Origin: Rhyacophila brunnea
Lineage: Eukaryota > Arthropoda > Insecta > Trichoptera > Rhyacophilidae
Length of the DNA: 64,000 bases
Direction: 5' to 3'
NCBI GenBank assembly: GCA_022495005.1
Contig: JAGYXB010000370.1
Location: 372,001 to 436,000 of the forward strand
Numbering within the stretch: position 1 is the first letter of the stretch; each line of letters begins with the position of its first letter. The translations under genes and the position numbers were made by a program. The notes beneath the pieces are model-generated. The model ran no database searches, was not told the DNA's origin, and worked only from the letters and a program-made list of their open reading frames with translations. Of the stretch, positions 32,101 through 43,200 are shown piece after piece.

Positions 32101-35100
32101 CACGTACTTCCTCAGAACTTTATCACTTCATCGATCCAGCAGGACTACCTTGCGGATGTTTTGTACTTCTTGTATACCACTGTATGACTAGATTTGTCCA
32201 AAGATTGTCTCTTCTTCAAGCTATGTGTCCAGCCCATCTCCGTTTAAGGCTTTTAATAAACTCTTTTACATCGCTAACCCTTGTCTGCTTCCTTATCCGC
32301 TAATTCCTCTTTTTGTCCTTTTGCGTATTGCCCAGCATGCACCTCTCCATACCACGTTGTGCTACTCTAAGTTTATGGATCTCTCTTTTACTTAGGGTCC
32401 ATATTTCACACGCATGTGTGATCATGGGAAGCACACACTGGTTGAACACTTTGCGCCTTAGGCACAGTGGAAGGTCACTTTTGAAGACAATATTATTATT
32501 ATACTAAATGTTAATTAATTCTATTAATACACTATTATACTAATATACTATTATACTAATATAATATACTAAATTAAATACTAAAAACCTTCTTAATAAT
32601 ACTACATGTATACCTATATAACTTTTAATTTGCAATAATGTTTATTGTTCTTTTATATTCATAATATAACGACGTAATATTACACTATATTATAATATTA
32701 TTGTCATAAGGAGATACTGATACGCATTATTATATATAAAGATAATGTATTTTTATAGATAACTTCAAAATACCCGACCACTGTAAAACTGGAGACTGAT
32801 TTTGAGCGGGTTGACTCACACAATGAGATTATTCGAGAGGATGTAGAGCAAAGCAATCATGATAACCATCAACCTGGTTGCTCTTATTCTGAATGCAACT
32901 CAGGAAATAAGGTATATAACAATCTATTCATTTTAAATAATCTACTAATGTTGATATGAGGCGTCTAATTCCTAAAAGCGATAAGTCCACATTTGGTCAA
33001 AATCGAGAAAAAAATACGCACGTATTCTTTGTATAATTTTACACGACATAGTTATTATACTTTATAGTTACGCGACATAACCCTACGAAAAAAAATATTT
33101 TAACTCTCGATGTATTACAAAAAGCGCCAAGTCCGTGTTTCATATTATTTAAAGCTTGGTTGATTTCGCGCGTTTTTAAGTCAACCAATAATGAAACGTT
33201 CAATATTGAAAAGGGCGTCTCCCATGCTGTAGCATCTGGTAAACTCATGACAGTGCCACGGAAATATGTACTTTATGCGGAGTAAATTAAAAAGTGAGGT
33301 ACAAATAGCTACGTTCAATTTTATTTTGACTATATTTATACATTTAAGAGTTTATCGACTGAAACAAATTGCCATTTGGTTCTAATTTAGACATAGAATA
33401 CAACGGAAAAACTAATCTCACGTTAAAACAAATAATTGAAGCTTGAAACATAAAAACGTTGTTTCCCGAAAATATTTAATTGTGGACTTGTCGCTTTTTG
33501 TAATTAGACGCCTAATATGCCTTACCAAAATACACGCCTTCCTTCAAATTCTATCCTCCCAGCATGACAAGATTCCTACATAATTAATATCTTTATAGAT
33601 TTTTGATTTTTAAATATTATTCTCTAATATACCTATGTCGTTCGGCTATAAATGAATGCGATACTTTAACTTATTCTAGTTGATTTCTGCAACCACTGCC
33701 GTGACCTATTTCGGTAGTCTCGGGTGTTCTGAGAGAATTAAGCTACAAGAGGCATACAATGAAATACAGATCGAAGATCAAGACATTAAAAGAGAATTGG
33801 GGATATATGAAACCAATAAAAATATAGTCAGTCACCCTGCTAAACGTAAGCATATACAATCTAATGTCACAGATGCCAAATTATTAGTGGCTGTTATACA
33901 GTTGGAGAAAAAGTCGTTTAATAACAAAAATTTTGTGTGCAGTTTTTGTTTTGATTTTTTTCCATCATTATCTCTATTGACGCTTCACAAAGCGTTTCAT
34001 AAAATAATAATTGCGGATAAAACAAAAAAATGCTTAAGCATTCCAACTGATTTGAATTTAAACCAAATGAACAAAAATACTGTTTCTTTAAATCTATACA
34101 AAATAAATCCGTCTGGCGAAAATCACTTTAAATGTGACCAGTGTAATTACTCCTGTGTGGCATCACGTTCGATGAAAAACCACAAGATGACACATTCTGG
34201 TGAAAAACAATTCATTTGTGAATACTGTAATTACTCTTGTGCACAATCTGGTAATATGAAAAAACACAAAATGACCCATTCCGGCGAAAAGCCATTTAAA
34301 TGTGACCAGTGTAATTTCTCTTGTATAACATCTGATTCGATGAAAAATCACAAAATGACTCATTCTGGTGTAAAACCATTTAAATGTGAACAATGTAATT
34401 TCTCCTGCATAACATCTGATTCGTTGAAAAATCATAAAATGACTCATTCTGGTGTAAAGCCATTTCATTGTGACAACTGTAATTACTCTTGTATAACATC
34501 TGGTGATATGAAAAAACACAATATGACTCACTCTGGTGAAAAGCCATTTAAATGCGAACAATGTAATTACTCCTCCATAACATCTTGTGATCTGAAAAAA
34601 CACAAAATGACTCATTCTGGTGAAAAGCCATTTAATTGTAAACAATGTAATTACTCTTGTATAACATCTCGTAATATGAAAATACACAACATGTCCCATT
34701 CCGGTGAAAGACCATTTAAATGTGACCAATGCAATTATTCTGCTAAAACATCTGATACGATTAAATTACATAAAATGATTCATTCTGGCGAAAAGCCATT
34801 TAAATGTGACCAATGTAATTACTCTTGTATAACATCTGGTTCGATGAAAAGACACAGAATGACTCACTCTGGTGAAAAGCCATTTAAATGTGACGAATGT
34901 GACCATACATGTTCAACATCTGATAAGTTGAAATTACACAAAATGACTCATTCTGGTGAAAAGCCTTTTAAATGTGATCAATGTAATTACTCTTGTAAAT
35001 CATCTGGTGATATGAAAATACACAAAATGACTCACTCTGGTAAAAAACCATTCAAATGTGACCAATGTAATCACTCTTGTAGAAGAGCTACTAACCTAAA

Positions 35101-35392
35101 ATTACACAAAATGACTCATTCTGATGTAAAGCCATTTAATTGTGACCAATGTAATGTCTCCTGTATAACATTTAATTCGATGAAAAATCACAAATTGACC
35201 CATTCTGGTGAAAAGCCATTTAAATGTGACCAATGTAATTATTCTTGTATTACATCTCGTTCGATGAAAAATCATAAAATGACTCATACTGGTGAGAAGC
35301 CATTTAAATGTGACCAATGCATTTACTCCTGTATAACATATCATAGGATGAAATTACACAAAGAGGCTCATTCTGGTGAAAAGCCATTTTAA
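29173..35392 (+). CDS. C2H2 zinc-finger gene C (4 exons, about 714 aa)
   Basis: The predicted exons are 29173-29319 (49 codons), 30617-30748 (44), 32759-32911 (51) and 33680-35392 (570 plus stop). All joins are phase 0 with GT/AG borders. The last exon begins TTG after TTATTCTAG, so 33680 is a splice border and not a start. Psi-K-x-E motifs lie at residues 3-6, 36-39, 58-61, 69-72, 102-105 and 180-183. 'WFDVPI' is at about 19-24. Exons 2 and 3 both end in a 'QP(C/G)CSYS' motif, which suggests exon duplication. An isolated atypical finger ('NFVCSFC') is followed by 15 tandem fingers of a 'CNYSCITS' type with SGEKP linkers. The stop arises inside a linker (KPF, then TAA where sister repeats have AAA), and decayed fingers follow downstream. 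AATAAA is at 35451. Confidence 0.88.
29411..29835. mobile_element. 'GGGCCCCAC' family MITE, copy 3
   Basis: The terminal inverted repeats are CATGGCCCCCACA and TGTGGGGGCCATG. The flanks GTTGAATA and GTTGAATG match at 7 of 8 bases. It is 425 bp and lies in intron 1 of gene C. Confidence 0.87.
29954..30462 (+). mobile_element. dispersed repeat R3, copy 2
   Basis: It is a full-length match to 26324-26813, including 'AATGGTTTGATTTGGATAGA' and the ATGGCG end. It lies in intron 1 of gene C. Confidence 0.8.
30906..31459. mobile_element. hAT-like MITE family C, copy 2
   Basis: The ends are CAGTGACGTCCTAAGACAAA and CATGGGACGTCACTA. The flanks TCAATTTG and TCCATTTG match at 7 of 8 bases. It is 554 bp and lies in intron 2 of gene C. 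Confidence 0.87.
32008..32490 (-). pseudogene. RTE-like non-LTR retrotransposon, 3' fragment
   Basis: Read on the minus strand, it encodes the C-terminal part of a reverse transcriptase. 'LRRKVFNQCVLPMITHACE' and 'WTLSKREIHKLRVAQRGM' are followed by an 'RRWAGHIA' block and a 'QWYTRS' stretch. Several stops interrupt it. It ends in a GATGATGATGATGCTGATG simple tail, typical of RTE-type LINEs. It lies in intron 2 of gene C, opposite to the gene. Confidence 0.8.
32959..33514. mobile_element. MITE with AGGCGTCTAATT ends
   Basis: The left end AGGCGTCTAATTCCTAAAAG pairs with the inverse of the right end, and TAAGTCCACA continues the match (about 32 bp). The flanks are ATATG on both sides (32954-32958 and 33515-33519), a possible 5-bp target duplication. 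It fills most of intron 3 of gene C. Confidence 0.75.
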
Positions 35393-36349
35393 TGTGACTA
35401 ATGTTGTTAAGTATCCATATCTCCACTCTCTATGATATCCCCCTAATGACAATAAATTTACATTTGTTTGATTCATCGACACCCTAAGTTACTAATTATG
35501 TACAATTGTTTAAAAAATTCGATCGGCGTGATATCGACTATTGCAATATACCTACACTATATTACAGGGATGGCCAGTGCGTCGATCGCGAAAGTATTTT
35601 TGGTCGATTGCGGACATAATAATATTATAATGTATTATTTCTTGTTCAAACGAGTCAAAACTACTCAGCGTTCCAGCTCAAAAAATCCGCTAGTTCTATT
35701 TCTGAAATTATTAACAGTTTTACCACTGAAGGAACTTTAAGTCTTTATTGATTTAAGTATTGAATCTCGGAAAAAAAGTGTGGCCACCCCTGCTATATTA
35801 TATTATTGATCAACCCCAATTTATCCACTTACCTAGCTGTGCTACTATACACATATAAACCCTTGTCCATGTACTAAGCGTCACTGATATCATTCAACTC
35901 AGACCATTCAATTTGTTCAAACTTAACTCACTTCTACTCTCCGAGTGGTTTCATTGCAGTTCGAACGCTCCTGAAATGTTTTCCTTTTTTAAATGTAACG
36001 GCACTGATATATCGCAAATAAACATCACTAAAGATTAAAATCTCTATCGAGTATTATTACTGGCATACATCTTCCACTGGACCACGTGAAGGATCGGGCC
36101 CCGTTGCTAAGGATTTCCATTGCCGAAAACAACAATGTAATTACTATGTTTATCATCCTGTAAGATGAAAAATTATCCAAGTTATCTATTATAGCGAAAA
36201 GTTATTTAATTGTGATCGAAGAAATTACTCGTTTATTATTAACTATGACCTATGTAATATTTACTCTTGTATAACTAATACTGCGATGAAATTACACAGT
36301 GATTCATTCTGTTGAAAAATGGTTTTATTTCTCTAATGTTCACCTAATG
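35393..36349 (+). pseudogene. decayed zinc-finger array downstream of gene C
   Basis: Directly after the gene C stop, 'TGTGACTAATGT' still resembles the start of a finger. From about 36124 to 36330 several degraded finger units are readable: 'TGTAATTACT', then 'GCGAAAAGTTATTTAATTGT' (linker plus first Cys), then 'TTTACTCTTGTATAACTAAT' and 'ATGAAATTACACAG'. Stops and indels destroy the frame. A hAT-like MITE (35565-35792) lies between. This indicates that gene C once had a longer finger array. Confidence 0.75.
35565..35792. mobile_element. hAT-like MITE, CAGGGATGGCCA ends
   Basis: It has an exact 8-bp target duplication, CTATATTA (35557-35564 and 35793-35800). Ends are CAGGGATGGCCAGTG and GTGTGGCCACCCCTG. 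It is 228 bp and inserted in the 3' flank of gene C. Confidence 0.92.
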
Positions 36350-36515
36350 ACATTATTAATGGACAACGCACTCAGTATTCATTCAGACATTCACACATGT
36401 ATAGGTAGACGTCACGTGACAACATTTGGCAATTTCCATTATGCGATATCACGCATCGGGAATTTATAGCAATATCACCTTTATTGTAATGGCGTTAGAA
36501 CAGTGTTGTGTCATT
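36350..36515 (+). repeat. dispersed repeat R8, copy 2
   Basis: It matches 13546-13720, with 'CCATTATGCGATATCACGCA' and 'TTTATTGTAATGGCGTTAGA' nearly unchanged. Confidence 0.65.
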
Positions 36516-36628
36516 GTGTTCACCTGATATTTTCCTCTGTTCTTAGAACTGAGTAGCGCCCTGATTGATTTAATCCTTACTCTTTTTGCAAATTTAGTAT
36601 CTTTGTCTGGCTTTAGATCGCCACGAGC

Positions 36629-37159
36629 CAGTGACATCCCTAGACAAAATGCCGTCACATTTTTTTCATATTTAAGAGTTTTTTTATTCCTTTCATGACT
36701 CCAATAAATACGAAATGCGTTATATGGATACATTACTTACAACTTCTGCTTCAATATACATTTGCAAGTCCACGGTTTCAGATAAATTTTAAAATATAGC
36801 TGGCAACTTCCTAAACTCGCGAAAACTGGCAAACATTTTACACAAAATTAAGTAAAGTATGTAATTCACATATAATTCACATATAATTTGAAATCTGCAC
36901 GTGTCATTGCTATTCACAAAGGACGTGACATCCAAAACAACGGAAGTAAACTAGACATTGCAAACTGGACAAAAAATTATAGTCCGATTAAAACTTGTAT
37001 AGTAATTATTTAATTATTTTTCAATATCAATATATTTCCGTTATTATTAAGTTTAGGTAGTTGTTCTATATATTATGTCTAAAGATCGATTTGCCGCCCT
37101 TCATGTAACTGCCTCTCCCAAGCGACGCTCAATCTGCCTACCCCTACGGGACGTCACTG
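36629..37159. mobile_element. hAT-like MITE family C, copy 3
   Basis: It has an exact 8-bp target duplication, CCACGAGC (36621-36628 and 37160-37167). Ends are CAGTGACATCC and GGGACGTCACTG. It is 531 bp. Its inner ends contain 'TTGCCGCCCTTCATGTAACT' and 'ACAAAATGCCGTCAC'. Confidence 0.93.
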
Positions 37160-37167
37160 CCACGAGC

Positions 37168-37980
37168 TGTCAGTCGTGCACTAATCCATTTAGTAGGTAC
37201 CTAACTTTGTACAGTATATTGTCATATTATTTGACTACATGTTTCGAGTCCCGCTCTTCATTGCTCATGCATCATAGCTCTATAAATCTTAATATTATTT
37301 TTCTGGCTTAGGTAGGTATACCTCCACTTCCATTCGATTAATTCCAACTTCAATTCTTCCAAACATAGCTATTAATAGCCTGAAACAGCTATCAACGTAA
37401 ATGATTCCATAAAAGTAAAGTTAACTAAATATACTTACATTGCTATTTTTTTATATTCCAATCTACAAATCATCAGAATTCCTTCAATTGTGTTAGGTAG
37501 GTAAATAAGTGCTTGAAATGTGTAGGTAGATATGAAAATATTGGTTTATATATTTTCACAAGAGCTTCAATTTCATTATTTGGCAGACCATCCACAGCAG
37601 AATTATTCTGATTGAAGTGTACCTACCTACTGTGAACAATGTGTGCCCCACATCCAATGCCAACGATATTAACACTAAGTTCTTGTTTGAGTCGGTTTTA
37701 TGTTATTTTGCCCTTTTATAATATTATATACCTACATACGCCTCTAACATTCGTGTTACAATAAAATTATTGATTGTCACCATAAAAATGAAGTAGGTAG
37801 GTACCGTAAAACCCCCTAACTTCACCAAGTGTCCCTAACTTCACCTGAATCAATTAAACACTAGAAACTAATGTTTTTACTATTGCACCACTTTAAGCCA
37901 CTAAGGCGATTTTAAAAATAATATTCGTTCTGTCAATTCACAATTTTGAAACCGCCATTATTTTCGCCGTGTTTGTATTA
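37168..37980. other. intergenic, nothing recognised
   Basis: It is AT-rich with several GTAGGTAGG-type short runs. There is no gene or repeat family that I can name. Confidence 0.35.
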
Positions 37981-37983
37981 AGC

Positions 37984-38336
37984 GTCAATTACATTGAGCT
38001 TCTTTACGAGCTGTTTGTTGGCGAATTTGAAAGCGGGCGATTCAGCTACTGCGATTTGATGATTACACACAAAACTTTCCATTCGCTGAGAAGCCACAAG
38101 CCAGCGACTATTTTGACAGAATGGAGTTCGTTTTTTTATCGGGAGGTTGCTACTGCGCAGACGCAGTAGTCCCACACGCCGGCGTGTAACGTGTAAAGTT
38201 GACCGGATTTCAACATTTCTCGGTAGAGTGTTTACAATCTGCTTGTTAGCTTGTTCGATGATTACACTGGGCGACTTTAAAGGCAGATTGTAAATTCGCC
38301 AACAAACAGCTCGCAAAGAAGCTCAATGTAATTGAC
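37984..38336. mobile_element. MITE family D, copy 1
   Basis: The arms are GTCAATTACATTGAGCTTCT and its inverse, extended by GAGCTGTTTGTTGGCGAATT (about 45 bp with few mismatches). The copy at 40717-41108 has the opposite internal orientation. A palindromic TACTGCG/CGCAGTA lies in the centre. Confidence 0.85.
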
Positions 38337-38748
38337 GATTTAGTAACGTTTTTTCGAGTGCGATTTGAACAGATTTTTTCGGAATACTTTCCTGTGAACT
38401 TTTGCTAATTTCAACGAATCTTGTAGAGGTAGGTAAGTACTTCTTGTTTTTACTATAATAATATATTGATTTTTTATAGTCTGCTTGCCAAAAAATGTAA
38501 CATGCGATTTCCGATATATTAAAACATCAATTTTATTATTTGAGTAGGTATGCAATGTATTGTAAACTGCTTGTTCCTAAACTTACCTGGCTTCCGGAAA
38601 TAATTTTCATAATTATTATACGAGCATAATATTATGAAGTGCATGAAAGTAGTTATCTGCACAATGTGAGTTCTCTCCATATTTTAAAATCATATTAAAT
38701 TTAATATATTGCATTTTCCAAAATCTACTGATATTATATAGGATCTAC

Positions 38749-40076
38749 CATTGCCGACTGAAGAGAAAGGCGATACATTCACGACAGGTTCTACCTTTCC
38801 GCACCTCCCGTTGTCTATCGATGACCATTCATTGCTTGTCATTGTCTATAGAGTGCTCACACTGACGCGTCTGTCGTGTTCTATTTCTATTCTATTTTCA
38901 AAACATATTCACATAATAAAACACATAGGTACTGTTTAAAATTTTTTTTTTAAAAAAAATCGGTTAGGTAAATGTTCAAACACGCGCGTTAACATCATTT
39001 TACTCCCTACTTCAATTACAGTTTGTCAATTTATGGCTACGGTCGTATGTTGTAGCTTAACGACTAGGGTAAGCCAAAAGAAATGGCGTATTTCAAAAAA
39101 ACACTATCTTATTCTTTAGTCAATAATTATTATTATAAAGCAATCATTATTCGTATAATGCTTAACACACTTGAATGGTCAAAGATATAGCTTATAAATT
39201 ATTATTAGTATCTTTAGAATTATCTTCAAATGTGCTAATATTGCCGATTTTTTGAATAATAAAATGCCTAATTCTTGTTAAATTTGGGATCACAGAGATT
39301 ATCAATATAATTTTTTATCGTGAATATTTTACTAAAATTATCTCGTCATAAATTAAAGTAATGGTTATAAATGCGTATAAAAATTAATAAATGCAAAAAA
39401 TTTTAACACCACTGCACATTCATGTACCTACCGAAATATGACTATATTCGTAAACATTAGAGCGACAGGTTTAAAAGAATACTATTTTATGTGATAAAAA
39501 TACTTTATGCAGTCATCAAATGTATAAAATAAATATAAAGGATAATAAGGCTTCAAAATTATATAAATAGATTATCTACAACGTTTAAGGAATGTCCAGG
39601 ATCATGGTTTGAAAATGCAATAAAATCTCCATTTTGACCTACGCCGAGCATGTCCCCCCTTAATTACAATTCGATATTTCCCGCTGTCTTGACACAGGGA
39701 ATGGTTTGATTTGGATAGATGAGTTAAATTATAAATAATACACTAGCACTAACACACCTTCTACAAAATGTAATGCATAGATCAATGGTAGGTACATATT
39801 TTTTGGAAATCGATATTGCCACCGGTTTTTGTTTGAAGGACTAGTCTGACTTTGACAGCTGATGAATAACAGGAATGTACTTATATTATTTATAAATAAC
39901 ACTGATAGGTAGTTAATATATTTGATTTGAATTTTTTTTATAATTCAATTTGAAACGAGAAAGGGCGAATCAATATGCCAAGCAATCTGGGATCTGATTT
40001 TGACAGATTAAAAGTGGACCACTCATTGCTTGTGCAAAAAGTTATGCTCAGGCTTTATTAATCTAAAGATGGCGGT
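38749..40076 (+). mobile_element. dispersed repeat R3, copy 3, split by a TTAA-family insertion
   Basis: The left part is 38749-38885, and the match resumes at about 39690 and runs to 40076. The flanks GGATCTAC (38741-38748) and AGATCTAC (40077-40084) match at 7 of 8 bases, suggesting a target duplication. It ends only about 180 bp upstream of the gene D start. Confidence 0.8.
38962..39659 (-). mobile_element. TTAA-flanked foldback family, single right arm
   Basis: It begins at the inner arm end (GTAAATGTTCAAACACGCGC) and runs to GAGCATGTCCCCCC followed by TTAA (39660-39663). A TTAA at 38936-38939 may be the left target copy, with a short A/T spacer between. It is nested in R3 copy 3. Confidence 0.82.
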
Positions 40077-40176
40077 AGATCTACTCAAATAGATTGAATA
40101 CTGTTACGTATAGTCCAATCTCTTTGGATCTACCGATTTTTTTTGTCAAAATCTCCTAAAATTTTAAATTTTTACT

Positions 40177-40187
40177 TGGCAACACTG
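40177..40187 (+). promoter_or_regulatory. putative promoter element of gene D (TGGCAACACTG)
   Basis: It is 73 bp before the gene D ATG. The same 11 bases stand 80 bp before the gene C ATG. Confidence 0.45.
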
Positions 40188-40259
40188 CCTATGACTGCGT
40201 TCTCACGCGTGGAAACAAGAGTAGGTAATCGTTGGTCATTTACGAACTAAATACGTAAA

Positions 40260-43200
40260 ATGGATATCAAACGTGAACCAATAGATAGAGAATCTGACGA
40301 CGAAAAGCATTATTGGTTTGATGCACCCATAGACCGTCCAAACAGCCCAGACGCCGGTACGAATTTCGTGAAGCAAGAGAAAGTCGACAATGACAGTTGC
40401 ATATTTGAGGTTAGTTTTCTAAACTAATATCGATCCGAAGTACGGAGGAAATTAATAATTATTTATATCAATGAATCAATTCTATATGGCCATATCTTTC
40501 TGGTAAAACCATCCACGGTGAACTGTATATACGTACAAATTACATTTATTATTGTATTCTTATAATTCATAGAACATTTGAAATGTTAAAATAATAATGT
40601 TAGTTTGTTGCATAGCAACTGAGATGTATACAAAATTTACATTTGCTTCAGCTATCGTGTAAAGGGAATCAAAATTGGCTCTACTTTCTATATAATGCAA
40701 CCTCATCAATGTTATGTAAAGCCTCATTGACATTGAGCTACCTACTTTACAAGCTGCATGTTGGCGAATTTATAATTTGCTTGTAAACTCGCCCAGTGTC
40801 ATCATCGAACAAGCAAATAAACAGATTGTAAGAAAGCCGGTCAACTTTACACGCTACACGATGGCTTGTAGACCTACTGCGTCTGCGCAGTAGAGCGATA
40901 GTAGCGACATCTCGGTAAAAAAAACAAACTACTCGATACGTCCTGTCAAAACAGTAACAAAAATGACGGTTTCAACCCGCTAGCTTGTTGGCTTCTAAGC
41001 GAGTGGAAAGTTTTGTGTGTTATCATCACAATCGCACCAGCTGAATCGCCCGCTTTTAAATTCGCCAACAAGCAGCTTGTGAAGTAGCACAATGTCATTG
41101 AGGCTTTAATGAGAATTTTAGATGTCCATGTCTCAATTTATTCGTGCAGCGAAATTTGTACGTACCTACGTTCAGTTCGCCGTATCACACTTCACCGTAA
41201 AATTTAAGTATCGGAATTATATTGTAGTCGTATATTAAAGACAGTCCAACCTCTGGGTCGTATAGTACTGAGATAAAATTTATGTCTTAATAAAACACGG
41301 TTCTTGTCGTTTTAGAAGAAGTCAATTGACACAAATTTGGAAAATAACCGATATACTAGATTATTTGTTAGGTTAGGTTAGGTTTTCATTCTTGAATTCA
41401 TCAATTTTCCCAAAATCGTATATTGTAATTTGGCGCGGTAAATTATAGTATATTAGTTTAATAAAACCAAATACGTACGACTTACAAAGTGTAATGTGCA
41501 CTATTTACGGCGGATCTTTACAGCCTACATAATAATATGAATACGTGTATTAAATAAGGCTCTAAGTACCAAAAAGTAGTATTGCCTGTAGTTACAAAAT
41601 ACCGAGTCATTGCAGTAAAATTTCATGAAGCAGACCTTTTGAAAAATGTAGTTTTACAGTGTGAAGCAATCACGGCAGCTTCTATAATTTTAGGTAATAA
41701 GAACTCGCAAGTGTCAACACACCATCGTCAGCCATTTTATATTGAATGACGTTGACCACTTCAGTGCTACTTACACCATTATAAATAAAACACGCCAACG
41801 GACTTACAACGTCGACAGATTTAATTATTTTTCTGTATTTTTTTACTTGCTTGAGGCACTTAGACTATAGTTGAAGTTATTGGCGTTGGTATATAGAACA
41901 TTTTTCTATAAAAATGTCAGTTTTTATGTTTTTGGTACTTAGCGCCTTAATTAATACACGTATTCAATATCCTTCGCTACTGTACTGTACAGACTGATTT
42001 AATGAAAGAAGTTTACGCAAATTTGTGTCAGATACTATGTAGGTGTAAACAGTATGTGAAATTTAGTGTCCGACACAAAACATGAATATCACGATAGAAG
42101 TGTCCTAAAATATATACGCACCAATAAACATACGTCGTTTTTTTTCTTGTCTGGCATATGACTTAACTGGCGGCTCTCGTGGTGCAGTGCGTAAGGTCTA
42201 AGGCCTAAGGCCTTCCACCCGAGAGTCCTGGGTTAGATCCCGGTGAGGAAACAATATTAATGTGTTTTTCTCAAAGCCTGGGTGCTTGTGATTGATCAAA
42301 ATACCTCGTACGAAAAAGCAAGGACATGGTTATTAATAATTCTAAAAAAATGAGGTTATCTTTGTACTTATTGTTTATTAAGTATACCTATCTATGATTT
42401 AAAAACTAGGTAACGCAAACTAATTCTATGCATGTTACTAAAATAAAAATAGCACGCAATGTCGGGAGCTTGAGTTTGACAAAGAAAACTGGATACGTGC
42501 TTGGAGGCAAACAAAATCTTTTTTTATTGTAGTAGTAAGGTAGATTAACTATTTTTTTTATTCAACGAATTCACAAAATATTTTTTCTATTGCTTATATA
42601 TTTTCTCAGACGTGTTTTCAAAATTATATAATATGTTCTATAAAAAGAATGTTATAGCGCCTGTATACATGCATGGAATTACTGTCAGCATTTGTGCTTA
42701 TTTTAAACTGTCATGACAATAACTGTTAACACGTAAAAGTGCTGACTGTCTCTCCAATCTCATTCTTCAAGAGTAAGCGAGACGCGATGTTGTCATTTTA
42801 TACTACTATTTTGTAGGAGTGACAGGACGTATTGAAAATCAGTTAACCTCAAATGAATAGTTCGTTTTTTTACCGGCGTGTTCGCCAATATTGTTCTACT
42901 GCGCAGGTACAGATCTTACTTGCGCGGAAAAAATCACGATTTGGAATCTTCCAATCTTGTATGATGTATGCACGCAATCTTGCCTACTGCAGGATAATAC
43001 ATGTTTCCCCGTACATTTTCTTTATGTGCACAGTAAATCTATGCACGGGGTGTTACACTATTAAACCTTGTCAATTAGGTACCTATTTGTTGAATACAAA
43101 GAATTGTCAATTAAATTATTAGCAAGCTCAAGTAAGTTACAACAACAAAAAATGTTGAAGTGATCCATGTCGTCGGTTTGTAATTAAAAGTAATTACTTA

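Noticed and set aside
33680..33682. TTG at 33680 or ATG at 45210 as true start codons
   Set aside because: Both directly follow good splice acceptors and align with internal codons of the paralogues, so they are exon borders.
34163..34729. Long minus-strand open frame as a gene
   Set aside because: It is the antisense shadow of the gene C zinc-finger array and has a repetitive, meaningless sequence. The same applies to 35102-35344.
37075..37311. Plus-strand 78-codon frame as a gene
   Set aside because: Its first third is the right end of MITE family C (36629-37159), and the rest has no coding character.
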